DNA of 64,000 nucleotides from Silene conica (taxonomy: Eukaryota > Streptophyta > Magnoliopsida > Caryophyllales > Caryophyllaceae). Made by a program: the position numbers and the translations under genes. This document shows, piece by piece, positions 34,511-46,022 of the stretch (positions within the stretch are counted from its first letter, which is position 1; each line of letters opens with the position of its first letter). The notes beneath the pieces were generated by a model. It was not told the DNA's origin and did not search any database. It saw only the letters and a list, made by a program, of their open reading frames with translations. Where the stretch lies: positions 48,874,079 to 48,938,078 of the forward strand of contig CM055313.2 in the NCBI GenBank assembly GCA_029255685.2, given 5' to 3'.

Positions 34511-34903
34511 AAGTTTTTCTCTAAGATCTCAACCATTTTCTGATAAATGCATTTTGTAGAAAAATGTTTCTTGAACCAAGTTGAGTCTTGAGTACAGAAG
34601 GTTTACCTAAATTGTTTGTTTTGTAGTTTGCGATCAGTCAAACAAATACCAATATGTGGAAGTTTTTTAATGGAATTGGTGCAATTATGAGTGTTTATCT
34701 AAGGGTATAGTGAATATTTGATTCTCTTTGTGATATGATTATTTTTCTTTGATCAGTTCTTGATGTCCTGAGTGATCAATAAATGATTGAAAATTGCCAA
34801 GTTGGAAGTCAGTTTCGTAGAACTTAGACCCCAAAACTTCAGTTTTGCGGAGAGCTCGTTGATGCTTTCTCACCTAAAGTCCTCTTTTCCCTTTTGCCTT
34901 ACA

Positions 34904-35020
34904 GCCTGATGACAAATATGAAGTCTCGGAGTCGACAAGGATCCAGAATTTGGTGAATAATTACACGCAATATATTTCCTTCCTTATATACACATGGCAA
35001 GAAAATTCAAGCTCAGTTGA
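34904..35020 (+). pseudogene. captured exon of an organellar-type HSP90
   Basis: From TTACAG to GAGGTAATA the frame reads PDDKYEVSESTRIQNLVNNY, then TQYISFLIYTWQENSSSVEV. It fits the N-terminal to middle-domain junction of plant plastid or mitochondrial HSP90 (pattern TRIQ-LV-NYSQF-SFPIYTWQEKS--VEV). The change FPIY to FLIY suggests decay. Only one exon is carried. Confidence 0.75.
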
Positions 35021-35259
35021 GGTAATAATTTTCCTGGTTGAACATGGCTCTTTTTCTTGCCATAGTGATTATTTGAAGTGAGAAGGGAGGCCTGCATTAG
35101 TATTGTTGTAGTGTTTTCTTCTGGAAACCGAGTTAGGCTATTAATTTAGTGTGCTGATGCATGGTTTGACAGCTTCTCCGTTCCATTAGTATTGGACTAT
35201 TGACAATTAGAATTGGCTATTCCCATTTGGATTCATTTTCTTCCATTTTATTTTTGCAG

Positions 35260-35382
35260 GAATGAGCATCTGAACAATTTTCAGCTCCATATCGAGCTCC
35301 TGAGTTGTGGGATTGTCGAAGTCAGTGTGACATTGATGAAAGAACTGATATTTGGTTGTTAGGACACACTTTGTATGTGATC
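35260..35382 (+). pseudogene. captured exon of a STK16-like protein kinase
   Basis: After TTTTTGCAG the frame reads ASEQFSAPYRAPELWDCRSQ, then CDIDERTDIWLLGHTLYVIMY up to a GTAC donor-like border. APYRAPELWD and DIDERTDIWSLGCTLY are the APE and F-helix region of STK16/NAK-type kinases; the Asp of DIW is kept, while SLGC has become LLGH. A TGA lies at the second codon. A fragment only. Confidence 0.75.
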
Positions 35383-35589
35383 ATGTATGTACTTGCCGTT
35401 TGTATTTTTAAGGGGTATTAGTTATTATAATGTATTTTGTAATCATGAAATATTAGCTTATTATGTTAATTATATTGGAAATATGTATGGAGATACACTG
35501 ATCACATTGGTTTTTGTTATAAAATAGACAGTTATTTTTGCTTTCATTTGTTATAGTAGCTGGATGAATCGACATTTCTAGCTTGGGCA

Positions 35590-35970
35590 AAAGCCGTGGC
35601 GTTTGGCTACGGTTGTGCGTGTTAAATGAACTTGTGGCTACGGTGATCAATTATTAACCGTAGTCTTAAATGGATTTCTGGCTAGCAAAAAATGGACTTA
35701 TGGCTACGGTTATTCATTATTAATCGTAGAAAACAAGCACTTATGGCTACGGTTATTAATTACTAACCATAGCAAAAAATGGATTTATGGCTACGGTTAT
35801 AAATTACTAACCGTAGCAAAAATGGACTTATGGCTACGGTTATTACTTAGTAACCGTAGCAAAAAACGTACTTATGGCTATGGTTGACAACCGTAGCCAT
35901 TTCTCTACTACCTAAGGCTACCCCCTGATTTGCTACGGTTGCACAACCGTAGCCATATGCCCTTTTTAAC
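35590..35970. repeat. right subterminal repeats of K1
   Basis: At least seven GGCTACGGTT words, each followed about 15-20 bp later by AACCGTAGC. Same words as at the left end, in mirror order. Confidence 0.88.
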
Positions 35971-36002
35971 CGTGGCCGTATGTCATTTTTGTACTAGTGA
36001 CT

Positions 36003-38423
36003 ACAAAATTTTTAAACATATGAAGTAATTAAATACTAATTGTTTTAATGTTCATTTTTAACTTGTAAACATATTTATCAAGCTAATGCATCTATAAAAT
36101 GACCTCTATCCAATTTTATAAATGATTCCAAGACCCAAACCCATACCCCCGAAATCGTTAACCACTGGAACTCCGACCCAATGATATGGTTTGGTGGGTT
36201 AAAATAAACCGGTTCTACCATAGAACTCTTGGTTGATGACAAATCATAATTTATTCATCTTAGCCCGGAACACATTGACCACTGGTCCTCTACACTTCCG
36301 TTGAGTACAAACCAAATTTCAATTGCATCGAGATGCGATCCGCCCACTGGACTGAATCCACCTCATTGCCCCACTGGACTAGCACCACCCCACGAAATAG
36401 AAGCTCATGGGTTCTACTATTTGGTAAGGCTAATTCTCAATTGTTTTGTTTAATATAGAGGTCTTGTCAATTTATTATCTATCTCCTTTAAGTAAATTAA
36501 ATCGGTGAACTCGATAATTATAATTGACACGGTCGTTTTTAACGATCTAAACTAATATGCATGTTTATGACGATTTGGCTATGCATGCAAACATATTTAA
36601 AATGCAAAAATAAAAGCAATAAAGCAATAAAATCCTAGTATGGCCTTCCTAGTAATAGTAAAAACTAATTAACTATTACAAATTCGGAAACCAACTCCAT
36701 GGTCCCTTGAACTTCATTGGCACGCCATCCAAGAAAACTCCGTCTTGTCGGAACTCCTTTCCGTATGGCACCGTCTTTTGGATCTCCGAAATTACAATAA
36801 AATAATATACATACTCTGTTGTAAAACTGAAAATAAATTACAAACCCGTGATACGAGATCACATAAATTACAACCGAATCAATATTCCCTTTCATTACGG
36901 GTAATATTGATTAAAACTAAGGTCATACTAAGAAAAATTACATAATTCCAAATTATATAAAGACATTCAAATATGACATTCATATTATATAAAATGCAAT
37001 AATAAAATATGTATGCACATGCTCAATTTTTAATGCCAAATCGCCTTGTGGGAGCAAATATCTCATATTTGTTTACGGTTTTTACGGATATGCGCGATTT
37101 TAACTATTAAAATCATCAAAATTACATAAATCTAATTTATGTCAAAGTTAATCATCCCAACTTACTTCAGGAATCAATGTTTAGTCTCTACTAATATTTG
37201 ATCATGATATAACTTGATTTTGCATTATTGTTCATAGATTACTTGTATTTTCGGGAAAAATAAACAAAATACGGCCAAATGAGTCAAGTAAAATTCAAAA
37301 TTTAAAATTCAAAATTTCAAACTTTCTGGAAATTTTCTAAAAATTCAGAAATTATTAAAATGGTCTTTTGCAAATATATATGGTTTATTTCTTAAATAAA
37401 TCGTATAATAGTCGTTTTTATGGTTAAAAATCCGATTTAAATTATAAAAACTTGCAATAAATTGCTATAAATTTTTAGTCATCCTAAAATATATATTAGA
37501 ATCTGAAAATGACCAAAAATTACAGACCATACTCGAAAATTTTATTTTCGACTCATAAATCATGATTATTAGCTAATTAACTCATTAAAATTAATAATCA
37601 TAAAAAAAGAAACTTTTTGATATCCATCTTATGGATCTGATGTTCCTAAAATATAAGACATCCATGGGTAAAATTTTATGCCATAATATTAAGATTAACT
37701 ATTTTTAACACAATAAGTCACTATTTATCCGATTTTAACTATTAAAATCATAAATCATGCATCACTTGAGAATAAATTCCCAAACTTTATATACATTCTG
37801 TAAATATTGCATGTGACATTGTGTAAAAGTTTTATCGCAAAATTCCAACGATAACTATTAAAGTCGAATTTGAGTCACTATTAATCCGATTTTTACTATA
37901 AAAATCATTAATCATGCAATACAAGTCCAATAATTTCGAAAATTTATACAGGTATTTTATATATTGCATGTGACTTCTCATAAAATTTTTAAGGTCAAAT
38001 TCGAAATATAACCTTATATACCCATTTTTACTCATACTATGACTATTTATATCATGAAATTCATAATCCATGCATATTAACTCCATTTCTTACGAAAAAT
38101 TATATACAATATATTAAATATGCATGTGAGAACATATCAAAAAATCTCGGCCAGAAACTATTTTTAGCTATTTTTCCCATTAATTGTTGTTTAAAACCGA
38201 TTTAAACTACAAAATATACAAATAAATATAAAAATGAACAATAAAAATCCATAAAATTATTTTTATGTCCTAAAACCATTTTAGAAATAGAAACTTTAAC
38301 ATGCAAAATTATTTTGTGATTTATCATAATAAATCCAATAATATTTCGAAAATTCCGAAATGTGTATGCTAAACCGATTTTAACATAAAACATGAATCCG
38401 ATCATGCATGCAACAACCGTAAT
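36003..38423 (-). other. 5' untranslated region of element B
   Basis: From the primer site to the K1 insertion; AT-rich, no gene. The part at 36130-36430 has repeated CCACTGGA words (four times) and resembles the outer leader of A2. Repeated phrases near 37730 and 37890 (ATTTTTACTATAAAAATCAT-like) are also present. Confidence 0.7.
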
Positions 38424-38435
38424 GCTCTGATACCA
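38424..38435 (-). promoter_or_regulatory. primer binding site of element B (initiator tRNA-Met)
   Basis: GCTCTGATACCA on the plus strand, complement of TGGTATCAGAGC, two bases inside the 5' LTR. Confidence 0.9.
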
Positions 38436-38437
38436 CT

Positions 38438-39557
38438 TGTTGGGAACCAAAATTCCATATTTTATACTCACTTCTAATGTGAGTTTTGTTTCTTTAAGTT
38501 TAGTCATAGAAACTTAAATAGATCTTATGCATGCATGATGATATCATAAGATGTGATAGTCCTTACATTGGTTTTAGAAGGTTTATACTCAATAATCACC
38601 TATTATTGAGTCTTCAAATAACCGAAATCCTCTTGTAACGATCTAACAAAAATCGTCTCCTAAAGGTGCGTATCAAGGACCCGATCTCAAACCAATACTA
38701 ATTTTGTTACTAGAAAATTAGTACAAGTATACTAGAAATAATAATAATATTACTCTTAATATTATTAGTATAGGAAATAATTATTTTCTTAGTAAAAACT
38801 CTTTTACTAAAATTGGGAGAATGGAATTGTAGTGTTTATGGGAGATGTGTGTTGCAAAACAACCAAAGAGACTAGCAATTGATGAGTGTTGTAAGTGGTG
38901 ATTATATAAGCACATGAGCTTGCCTAGCAAGCCTCATGGCCGGCCAAATCAATCCCACAAGAGCCAATGCATGGCCATTATGTTCTTACACAATGCATAC
39001 AATATTCCTTACACTCTTACATATTCACTTACACACACAATCACATTGCACACACAACCTCCATCCACACTATACTACACGGCTGAAAATGGGTCTAATA
39101 TGGACCCATTTTATCTTTGTCAATTGTGTTAAAATGTAACATGTCACACATGTCCCATAACACATGACCCAATTTGTTAATTTAATCGTTTTCCCAAACG
39201 AATAAATAAAAAACCGAGTAATAAAACGATTTTATTACTTTGACTATTATTATTATAATCCCATTATAAAATATTCGTCATATAAAATTATTTCCAAAAT
39301 TTCCAGTTATTAATTAATTTGTATCTAATACAATATTAATTAATTATTCCATTGAGACGGAATTCCCTAAAGATATGACCTTAAGGGATCAACTGATCAC
39401 CACCATCATATGACGATAATGTCAAACTCTAGACAGCCAATCATTATCGGTAAATGTTGATCAGTCGACTTTAAAAGAGTAACACTCCCAGTTGTGTTTC
39501 ATTCAAATGAGTTTTAATTACGTCACCACACTATTGTCGAGGACACTTCCTCCAACA
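38438..39557 (-). repeat. 5' LTR of element B (1120 bp)
   Basis: Near-identical to the left LTR except for the lack of 156 bp near 39185, where TTAATT words flank the missing part. A TATA box on the minus strand, CTTATATAATC, is at 38900-38910. Confidence 0.93.
38900..38910 (-). promoter_or_regulatory. TATA box in the 5' LTR of element B
   Basis: Minus strand CTTATATAATC, at the same place as CTTATATAAAC in the 3' LTR. Probable promoter of the gag transcript; K1 now adds 4.3 kb between it and gag. Confidence 0.6.
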
Positions 39558-39704
39558 CTGTGTCCATTTGCACTGGCCTTTCTTCAGTCTCTGGCATAGA
39601 GGCCCTAGCAGACTCGATCAGGGATGCCATTTTCTGTGGCAGAGCTTTCACCCTTAGGATCCTGCATTGTAACATCGGTTTCAGGAAGGCCATCAGCACT
39701 GGGA
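39558..39704 (-). pseudogene. exon-like fragment in K2, right of element B
   Basis: Minus-strand reading is open in one frame throughout (MASLIESARASMPETEERPV in its second half). A second frame is also protein-like in the first half (PETDVTMQDPKGESSATENG). This hints at an exon with a small frameshift. Rejoined across element B, the exon end CAGAT runs into GTAAAGG, a donor-like word, so B entered at or beside an exon border. Family not recognised. Confidence 0.4.
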
Positions 39705-40140
39705 TGTTGGGTTTTATTAGTTGCTCATAAACTAATTTTAGTCATACTAACATAACCTTGTAATTAACATTTTAATATACTAGTTAAAATGATCTTATGC
39801 ATGCTAAATATTGCGGAAATAAGGAGATATTGAACCCTTACAAACGGTCCAAGAGAATGGCAAAGATGATCCTCCAAGTACCCAAAATAGAATACCTCCT
39901 TTGGATGCACCAAGACAACCCCTCAATCAACCGAGACTTGAACAAGCTAGCACAAAACCGGTTTCTCCTTAAACTTATTCTTCTCTCTTATTAGAATGTT
40001 ATTTGAATACTACAAATAGTATGATTTTATTATCTTATAATATAAATTTAGAGGTTGTAAAATCTTTCTTGCTTAGTAAAATTTTCGGCCAAGACTAAGA
40101 GTTTTTGAGAGTTTTTCTACACTTAGAAAAATATGCAAAC
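39705..40140 (-). repeat. LTR fragment H (copia-type)
   Basis: Starts TGTTGGGTTTTATTAG on the plus strand and shares AGTCAT and GATCTTATGCATGC in order with the LTR start of element B (26294-26390), so it is the U5 side of a related minus-strand LTR. It is cut at 40140 by the E array. No primer site stands beside it. Confidence 0.55.
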
Positions 40141-43111
40141 TGTAACACCCCATTTATTGAAGAGCCTTTAGCAAGACATTCTCGAATAAATAGAGTTGTC
40201 ACCATCTCGGAATGACCGAGGTAGTGAATAACAAAGTATACAAACCAAAATACTTTATATAAAACTGATTAATTTTAAACTTTTATTATTACAACTTATT
40301 TAACTCAACACGAAGTACCAAATTACAAAACTGCTACAACGGAAACGTTAAGTTACAAAGCTACATCATGATAGTCTGACTAAGTGGGCTAATCAACTAG
40401 GTAGGCAAGTCAACATCCTCATGCTTCCCCATGAGCTCCCAAAACAGCTAACTCGAGACCTGTCAAAATCTACTCCCCATTCCTGATCATCGTAGGTGTA
40501 CACGAATACACTGTCAACCTCGCGGTTGATTAGGATAACACAATAATAAATAATCCAACAATTATGATATGCAAATGCCATGATATGCTCGAGCTCAATC
40601 CCAAACTACATCTCAAACCCGAAACACCAATCATAACCCGAAACACCAAGCCATACCGAACCTCCCGGCAGACTATAATCGGTCGTCACCGAACACCAGC
40701 TCAATAGCTGATAAGACACCAGGCCTGGTCTGCAGAACCACCCTGGGCTTTATATCAGAACAACATCTGATTCACATCTTTCTCAGTAACCAATGCATAT
40801 GTCGTGCTCATGAATGCAACAATACTATTAATCAATCATGCTATTAAATAATGAAATGCCCATGCCAATAACAATAATCATTACTCAATCCAACCAATAT
40901 CATCACATCACATGTAAAATGTCAACCAAGATAATCATATTAAACCGAGATTGAGTAGGTATATCCTACCTGGATAGCAATATAATCCAAATAGTACTCC
41001 GAGCACGTAAAGACATATATCCTCCACAATACCGTCACCTTGAACAATTAACAAATAGCAATTACCAACCATTCAATTACTATCGATAAATAATTACGTT
41101 TAATAATTACGATTAAAGTCGTCAAGCTACTAACAAATGACCAAATTCAAATACAATACATATAGTCCGCTCATTGTATAACTACAGCTATTAAATACCG
41201 TCATGCTCATTAAACCGTCCTACTTGTCTCATACATAGAAAAATTATTAATTCGCTACTTGGTTAAGGATAATTATAAAGTCCGTCTTATGCATGATTAT
41301 ACGAAAATATATAAATGTTAAAAAATCAATCTACGCATAACCGTGATTAATTAAAATAACACAATTACTTATCAACAAACACTAACTAATTAACATAACT
41401 TATTAATCTAATTACATATTAATCTAATTAATCCGACTAAAAACTCGCTTATAACATATAAACAACACTAACTCGCTTATAACATATAAACAACTCGCTA
41501 ATTAATCTAATTAAATAATAAAATCTACTACTCCACTAATTTTTACTTAAAGCACGTAGTACTCCTACCCACTACTACTCAACTAAAAGCTACGTAAGTA
41601 CGTAGTACTCCTACCCCACTACAAAATGCAGACACACGAAGTTCCAAACTCGTAAACAGCCCCGTTATCACAACCCCGAGTACACTACCTTTGCGACATT
41701 ACTTTCGCCATCCAGCCTGCTCACTACTACCATGGAGGGTTCCATGCCCTAGCCTGCACCACCACCCACGACTCTGCCATACGTTCCACCACTTGTAGCC
41801 GCTCATGCCACCACAAGAACCGCCTCAAAACGACTCCTCTAAGCTTTTATCCGAAAACCCGCAACAAACTATTTATCCAATTCCGGCCACCACCCGCACC
41901 TTTGGCCACCACAGACCCCACCATCATCTCCCCCTCTCTCCTACGATCACAACCCTACCTTACAACCTCCCCAAATTCCCTCGATAAACAATACTATCAC
42001 ACCCCCTGTTTCCCTTCGGCAGCGACCGCACAAACCACCAACAACCACCACCCAAGACACCTACCCAGAACCGGCAGTCCCCGACAAACATTCCTCATCA
42101 ACCCCAGCCCCCATCGTGGTTCCCACCACGAGAAACACTCCTCTCACCCTCACGCAATCCTCTCGTTAAACTCCCTGCCACCACCGCCGTGGTGTTTCCC
42201 GGACCTGCTACACTACCCCATGACCCTCCTTGTTATCCCTATCCATGGTTTGGGTCATGTCTCAGTCTCATGGGTCAGATATAAGGGGTTACACAAGTAT
42301 ATAAATAAGACCGTCACAAATAATACAACGATAAACAAACGCTTACCATGGTGGCCACGGTGGTTGACGATGCTGATAATGATGGCCTCTCTCTCTCTCT
42401 CTCCCTCTCTCGTTCTTCTCCATCCCATGGTGGCCGCTGAAGTGAAATAGGGTTTTTTTTTTTTAGGATGTTGAGTTGTATGGGGAAGATACGGGTATAT
42501 GGGTTATGGTTGGGTTAACGTGTAGTATGGGTCAACCGTGTGAGCCCATTACTCATCCCGAGACATTCTACAACTCTATCTCGTTCTCAACTCGTTAACT
42601 TAAAATTATCGAGTACATTTAAGTTAATTATATTTGTCCAATTATTCATAAAAGCACGGATATTACTAATAATTTAATATTAGTAAATACTAATTAGATT
42701 AATTAGAAAATATAAATTTATTGGTACGATAGTATTTCGGTCTATATAATATGAATTATAGAAATATTAAAATACTAGCAATTACATAAGAATATATAAA
42801 AATATAGGATTTAAATACCATTTCGACTTAAATAAAAATTGAAGTTAAATATAGATGAGAAATCGATATAAAATAGGAAATATATTTAATTATAATTATT
42901 TTATTAAAATTAAAGAAATACAAATGAAATTCTATTTTATGGAATAAACCTGAAATATAAATGGTGATTATGAAATACGAAATAATCGTATAAATACAAT
43001 TTATAAAACAATAACAGTTTACGTAAAATACTTAATAAACATTCCGTTTGAAATACATGAATAAACATGGTTTGACTGTCGTTGACCAAGGCTAACATAC
43101 GGGGTATTACA
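40141..43111 (-). repeat. LTR E1 (2971 bp)
   Basis: Full LTR, 3' LTR of the first unit. Features shared by all E LTRs: a 28-bp-pitch direct repeat of CTCGCTTATAACATATAAAC (41444 and 41472), a C-rich part 41640-42240, TATATAAATA at 42298-42307, and a CT microsatellite near 42386-42410. The plus-strand frame of 182 codons at 41902-42450 is antisense and not regarded as a gene. Confidence 0.92.
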
Positions 43112-43124
43112 GTCTTCCCTCCTT
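43112..43124 (-). promoter_or_regulatory. polypurine tract of E, unit 1
   Basis: Minus strand AAGGAGGGAAGAC directly before the LTR start TGTAATACCCCG. Confidence 0.85.
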
Positions 43125-44236
43125 AGAAAGAACTTCGTCCCCGAAGTTCACCACATTACCCATCACCAACCAAAAGTCAACTAACACCCTCTACCCTAGA
43201 TAACTCCCCTCAGAAATGGCATGTATTACATTCCACCTCCCTTAAACCAAACTTCCTCCCGAAGGTTACCAGCTGTCTAAACACGATCTCAACCACACAA
43301 CCAAACACGACACTCCTCCACTCTTCTGCACAGACTCCCTAAATCTTCTATGAAGACATTCTACTACGGTCTATCCTCCTTAGAAGAAACAGACCAACAA
43401 GTAAAGGTATACATAACTCGCATCATTGCACCAACTCAAAAGATACAACACAATGCAATACTTCCATGTATAGAACTACCGATCAACTCATGTAATAATT
43501 AACAACCAAACATTCGAGATTTTCCAATCCTATCCTCCTTAAACCTGGTTACGTCCCCGTAACCTCCATCACATTTATATATCACTAAACACAGATCATT
43601 ACCATATTTAAAGGCAAAACGACATGCTAGAACATAATTAAGCACAACATACTACTCGTGTCTCATCTCAGCACATCTAAGTAGCAATCATGACTTATAA
43701 AGTACATATACTCGCTAAATGCCTTAAGTCACCGAAATCATACATATGAACATCTGAGCACAGCCGGAATTACCATATAAATACTCATGTGGTCGCAAGA
43801 CAAGTGACAAGATCCATTTACCAGTATAAAATTTCGAACCTTTTTACCAGATTGCATAACATGTACTATTTTTGTAATAAAATAACTGTGGTAACACGTA
43901 AATAAACATACATAGATACACCTGTTAATCACGTTATACAAGAACTGGTCAAAGTTAACAACTAGCAGTTATAAATAAACACGAGGTATAAGCATACAAA
44001 GGCACGTATCCAATCCTTTATATACATGGTAATCACACGAAGTACTGTAAAATGATAACTATATCACATTGTCAAACATAGGCTTGTATATTTCGTTTCT
44101 ACTTTTGCAAATAACAGTCATATAAGATCATGAAATTCATTCACGTTATCACACATCATGCTGCAACTTTCAAAAATCATAATTAAATAACCGCTTAGCC
44201 ATTTTGTAATATTATAGTTTTTTTTTTTTTTTTTTT

Positions 44237-44788
44237 GGGATATTCTACATGGTACCCCTGAATTTTTTGACTTTCTACATGGTATCCCTACATTTTTTAA
44301 AACATACATGGTACCCCTAATTGTTGTCATTATCATTAAGTATGCCCTTAAACTTTATTTTTCACCAATTAAACTCAATTTTAGGCGTTAAATGATTACT
44401 TAGGCGCATAACCAAACTTGACATTTATCATCCCATGACATATGGACTCTATTAGAATTAATATCCATTCTTTGGACGTGATAATTTGGCAAAGATCAAT
44501 AATTTTTCCGTCAACATTTTTTTAGCCCATATATATCTATAAATATTAGTATCGAGATGGATATTGAGCCTAATAGAGTCCTTATGTCATGTGATAATAA
44601 ATGACAAGCTTGCTTACGCGATCAAGTTATCACGTAAAGCTTAAAAATGAATTTAATTGATGGAAAATAAAGTTTAGGGGTACACGTGATGATAATGACA
44701 ACAATTAGGGGTACCATGTATGTTTTAAAAAATATAGGGGTACTAGGTAGAAAGTCAAAAAATTGAGGTGTACCATGTAGAATATCCC
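44237..44788. mobile_element. foldback MITE, copy 1 (552 bp)
   Basis: Begins GGGATATTCTACATGGTAC and ends with its inverse, CCATGTAGAATATCCC. The two halves are inverse repeats almost to the centre, so nearly the whole element can fold back. The word ACATGGTACCCCT recurs inside each arm. T runs of eight or more on both sides may be the target duplication, which would fit a Mutator-like MITE. Confidence 0.82.
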
Positions 44789-46010
44789 TTTTTTTTCTGA
44801 AAATATAATGATTCAACTAATTATAGGAAAAATAATTAAACCCAAATCTTAAGGGAATTATTTATAACAAATATTTACAACTCATTTGGTTTGAACAAAA
44901 ACTTTACAGCAATTAGACAGAAACTCGGGCCAACTTGAAAGTTTTACTATTAAATAACGACTCTTAAGATTTTACGTGGCTTATCATTTTAAAAAACGTG
45001 AATGAATATTCTAGACAGTGGAGTTGGAATTATGCATAAATAATAAATACGTTTTAAATGATTTCTTTTTCAAAAACATGAGTCAAAATTGAATTATGCA
45101 ATAACAATCTGACCACTGTCAACTAAAATATTTATTTATCTCAAAATATAACTCATATTAACATGAAACCAAAAGCATTAGGGGCTAAATCAGAAGGTTA
45201 TCATACATAAAATTTTCATATTCATATATGCAACACATATTAAATGGCAGCACGTACAATCAAGGTAACATTCTGAAAATTTATTACAAACTTGGTTCCA
45301 TTAAAATTTCACATTAGTTCACATTATCGCACTTAGACATGACCATTCTTTCTCCAAAACATGTTGACATATCTTTCTAGCCTTGAAATCACATTGTACC
45401 ATATCAACATTCATTCATTAAACGACATGAAAATTTTAGGTACGAGTAACACGTAACTGTATGACATTGATGGCTTTGGGCAACAAATTATTCCGCATAT
45501 CACTAGACATGAATTACTAAGTCAAGTAGTAAAATAATAACAAGTATAAGTCTCAAATTCGACTACATTTGCATAGTAAGCCAAACATCAATTTTTTTTT
45601 GCAAAGAATAAGGCATTCAGATAAGAATTGTATACACGAATAGAATAGCAACAAAAGCACAACTGTCGACGTTACACATCACACATTTCAGCCTACTGGG
45701 CTTAACACACAAGACTTACCTTGATTCCGCATCCTGCAACAAGTTTAGAATACATTCTAAATTACAGACATTCACGGTTTCTAACTACAAACAATAATGG
45801 ATTCCTATGTAATCTAGTTCCTTTAAATTCTCACCTCTCTGTTTTCCCTTTCCAAGGTATTCCCAGTTCAAATCTGAGAGGGCCAGGGTACGAATTAGGC
45901 GCGCTTTCGTAACCGTACTAAGGGGCTCCTAACAGTTTCTACCTGGGGTTCATTTATTTAGACACATCATAAGTTCATTAAATTCATTGGTTCAGGCCTA
46001 AGGATCGTTC

Positions 46011-46022
46011 GCTCTGATACCA
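46011..46022 (-). promoter_or_regulatory. primer binding site of E, unit 1 (initiator tRNA-Met)
   Basis: GCTCTGATACCA on the plus strand, three bases inside the LTR that starts at 46026. Confidence 0.88.

Larger units (their letters stand above)
31658..35999. mobile_element. CACTA transposon K1, non-autonomous, with captured host exons
   Basis: Starts CACTAGTAGAAAAATC and ends TTTTTGTACTAGTG, inverted CACTA termini, flanked by the 3-bp duplication ACT (31655-31657 and 36000-36002). Subterminal arrays of CTACGGTT and AACCGTAGCC fill 31690-31935 and 35590-35970. No transposase frame is present. The middle holds exon pieces of unrelated plant genes and a LINE tail with its own duplication. It sits in the 5' leader of element B. 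Confidence 0.92.
26294..39557 (-). mobile_element. complete gag-only copia-type element B (TR-GAG), carrying CACTA K1
   Basis: Minus-strand element with both LTRs, the 5-bp target duplication CTGTG on each side (26289-26293 and 39558-39562), a polypurine tract beside the left LTR, a tRNA-Met primer site beside the right LTR and one intact gag. The 13,264 bp include the 4,342-bp element K1, so the element itself is about 8.9 kb. There is no protease, integrase or reverse transcriptase anywhere between gag and the left LTR. The gag and the LTR-adjacent region are related to family A, so B is a non-autonomous relative of the type called TR-GAG. Confidence 0.9.

Noticed and set aside
31690-35970. 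CRISPR-like array from the regularly repeated CTACGGTT words
   Set aside because: The repeats are short, inverted in pairs, placed at both ends of a CACTA element and in a plant genome.
41902-42450. 182-codon plus-strand frame kept in E LTR copies (also 52521, 58404, 61103)
   Set aside because: It is antisense to the element, low in complexity (Pro/His/Ser), with no known domain. Copies are nearly identical only because the array is young, and the 58404 copy changes frame at the CT microsatellite.
45721-45912. 63-codon frame repeated at 56338
   Set aside because: Part of the non-coding leader of E beside the primer site; its repetition reflects the unit duplication.
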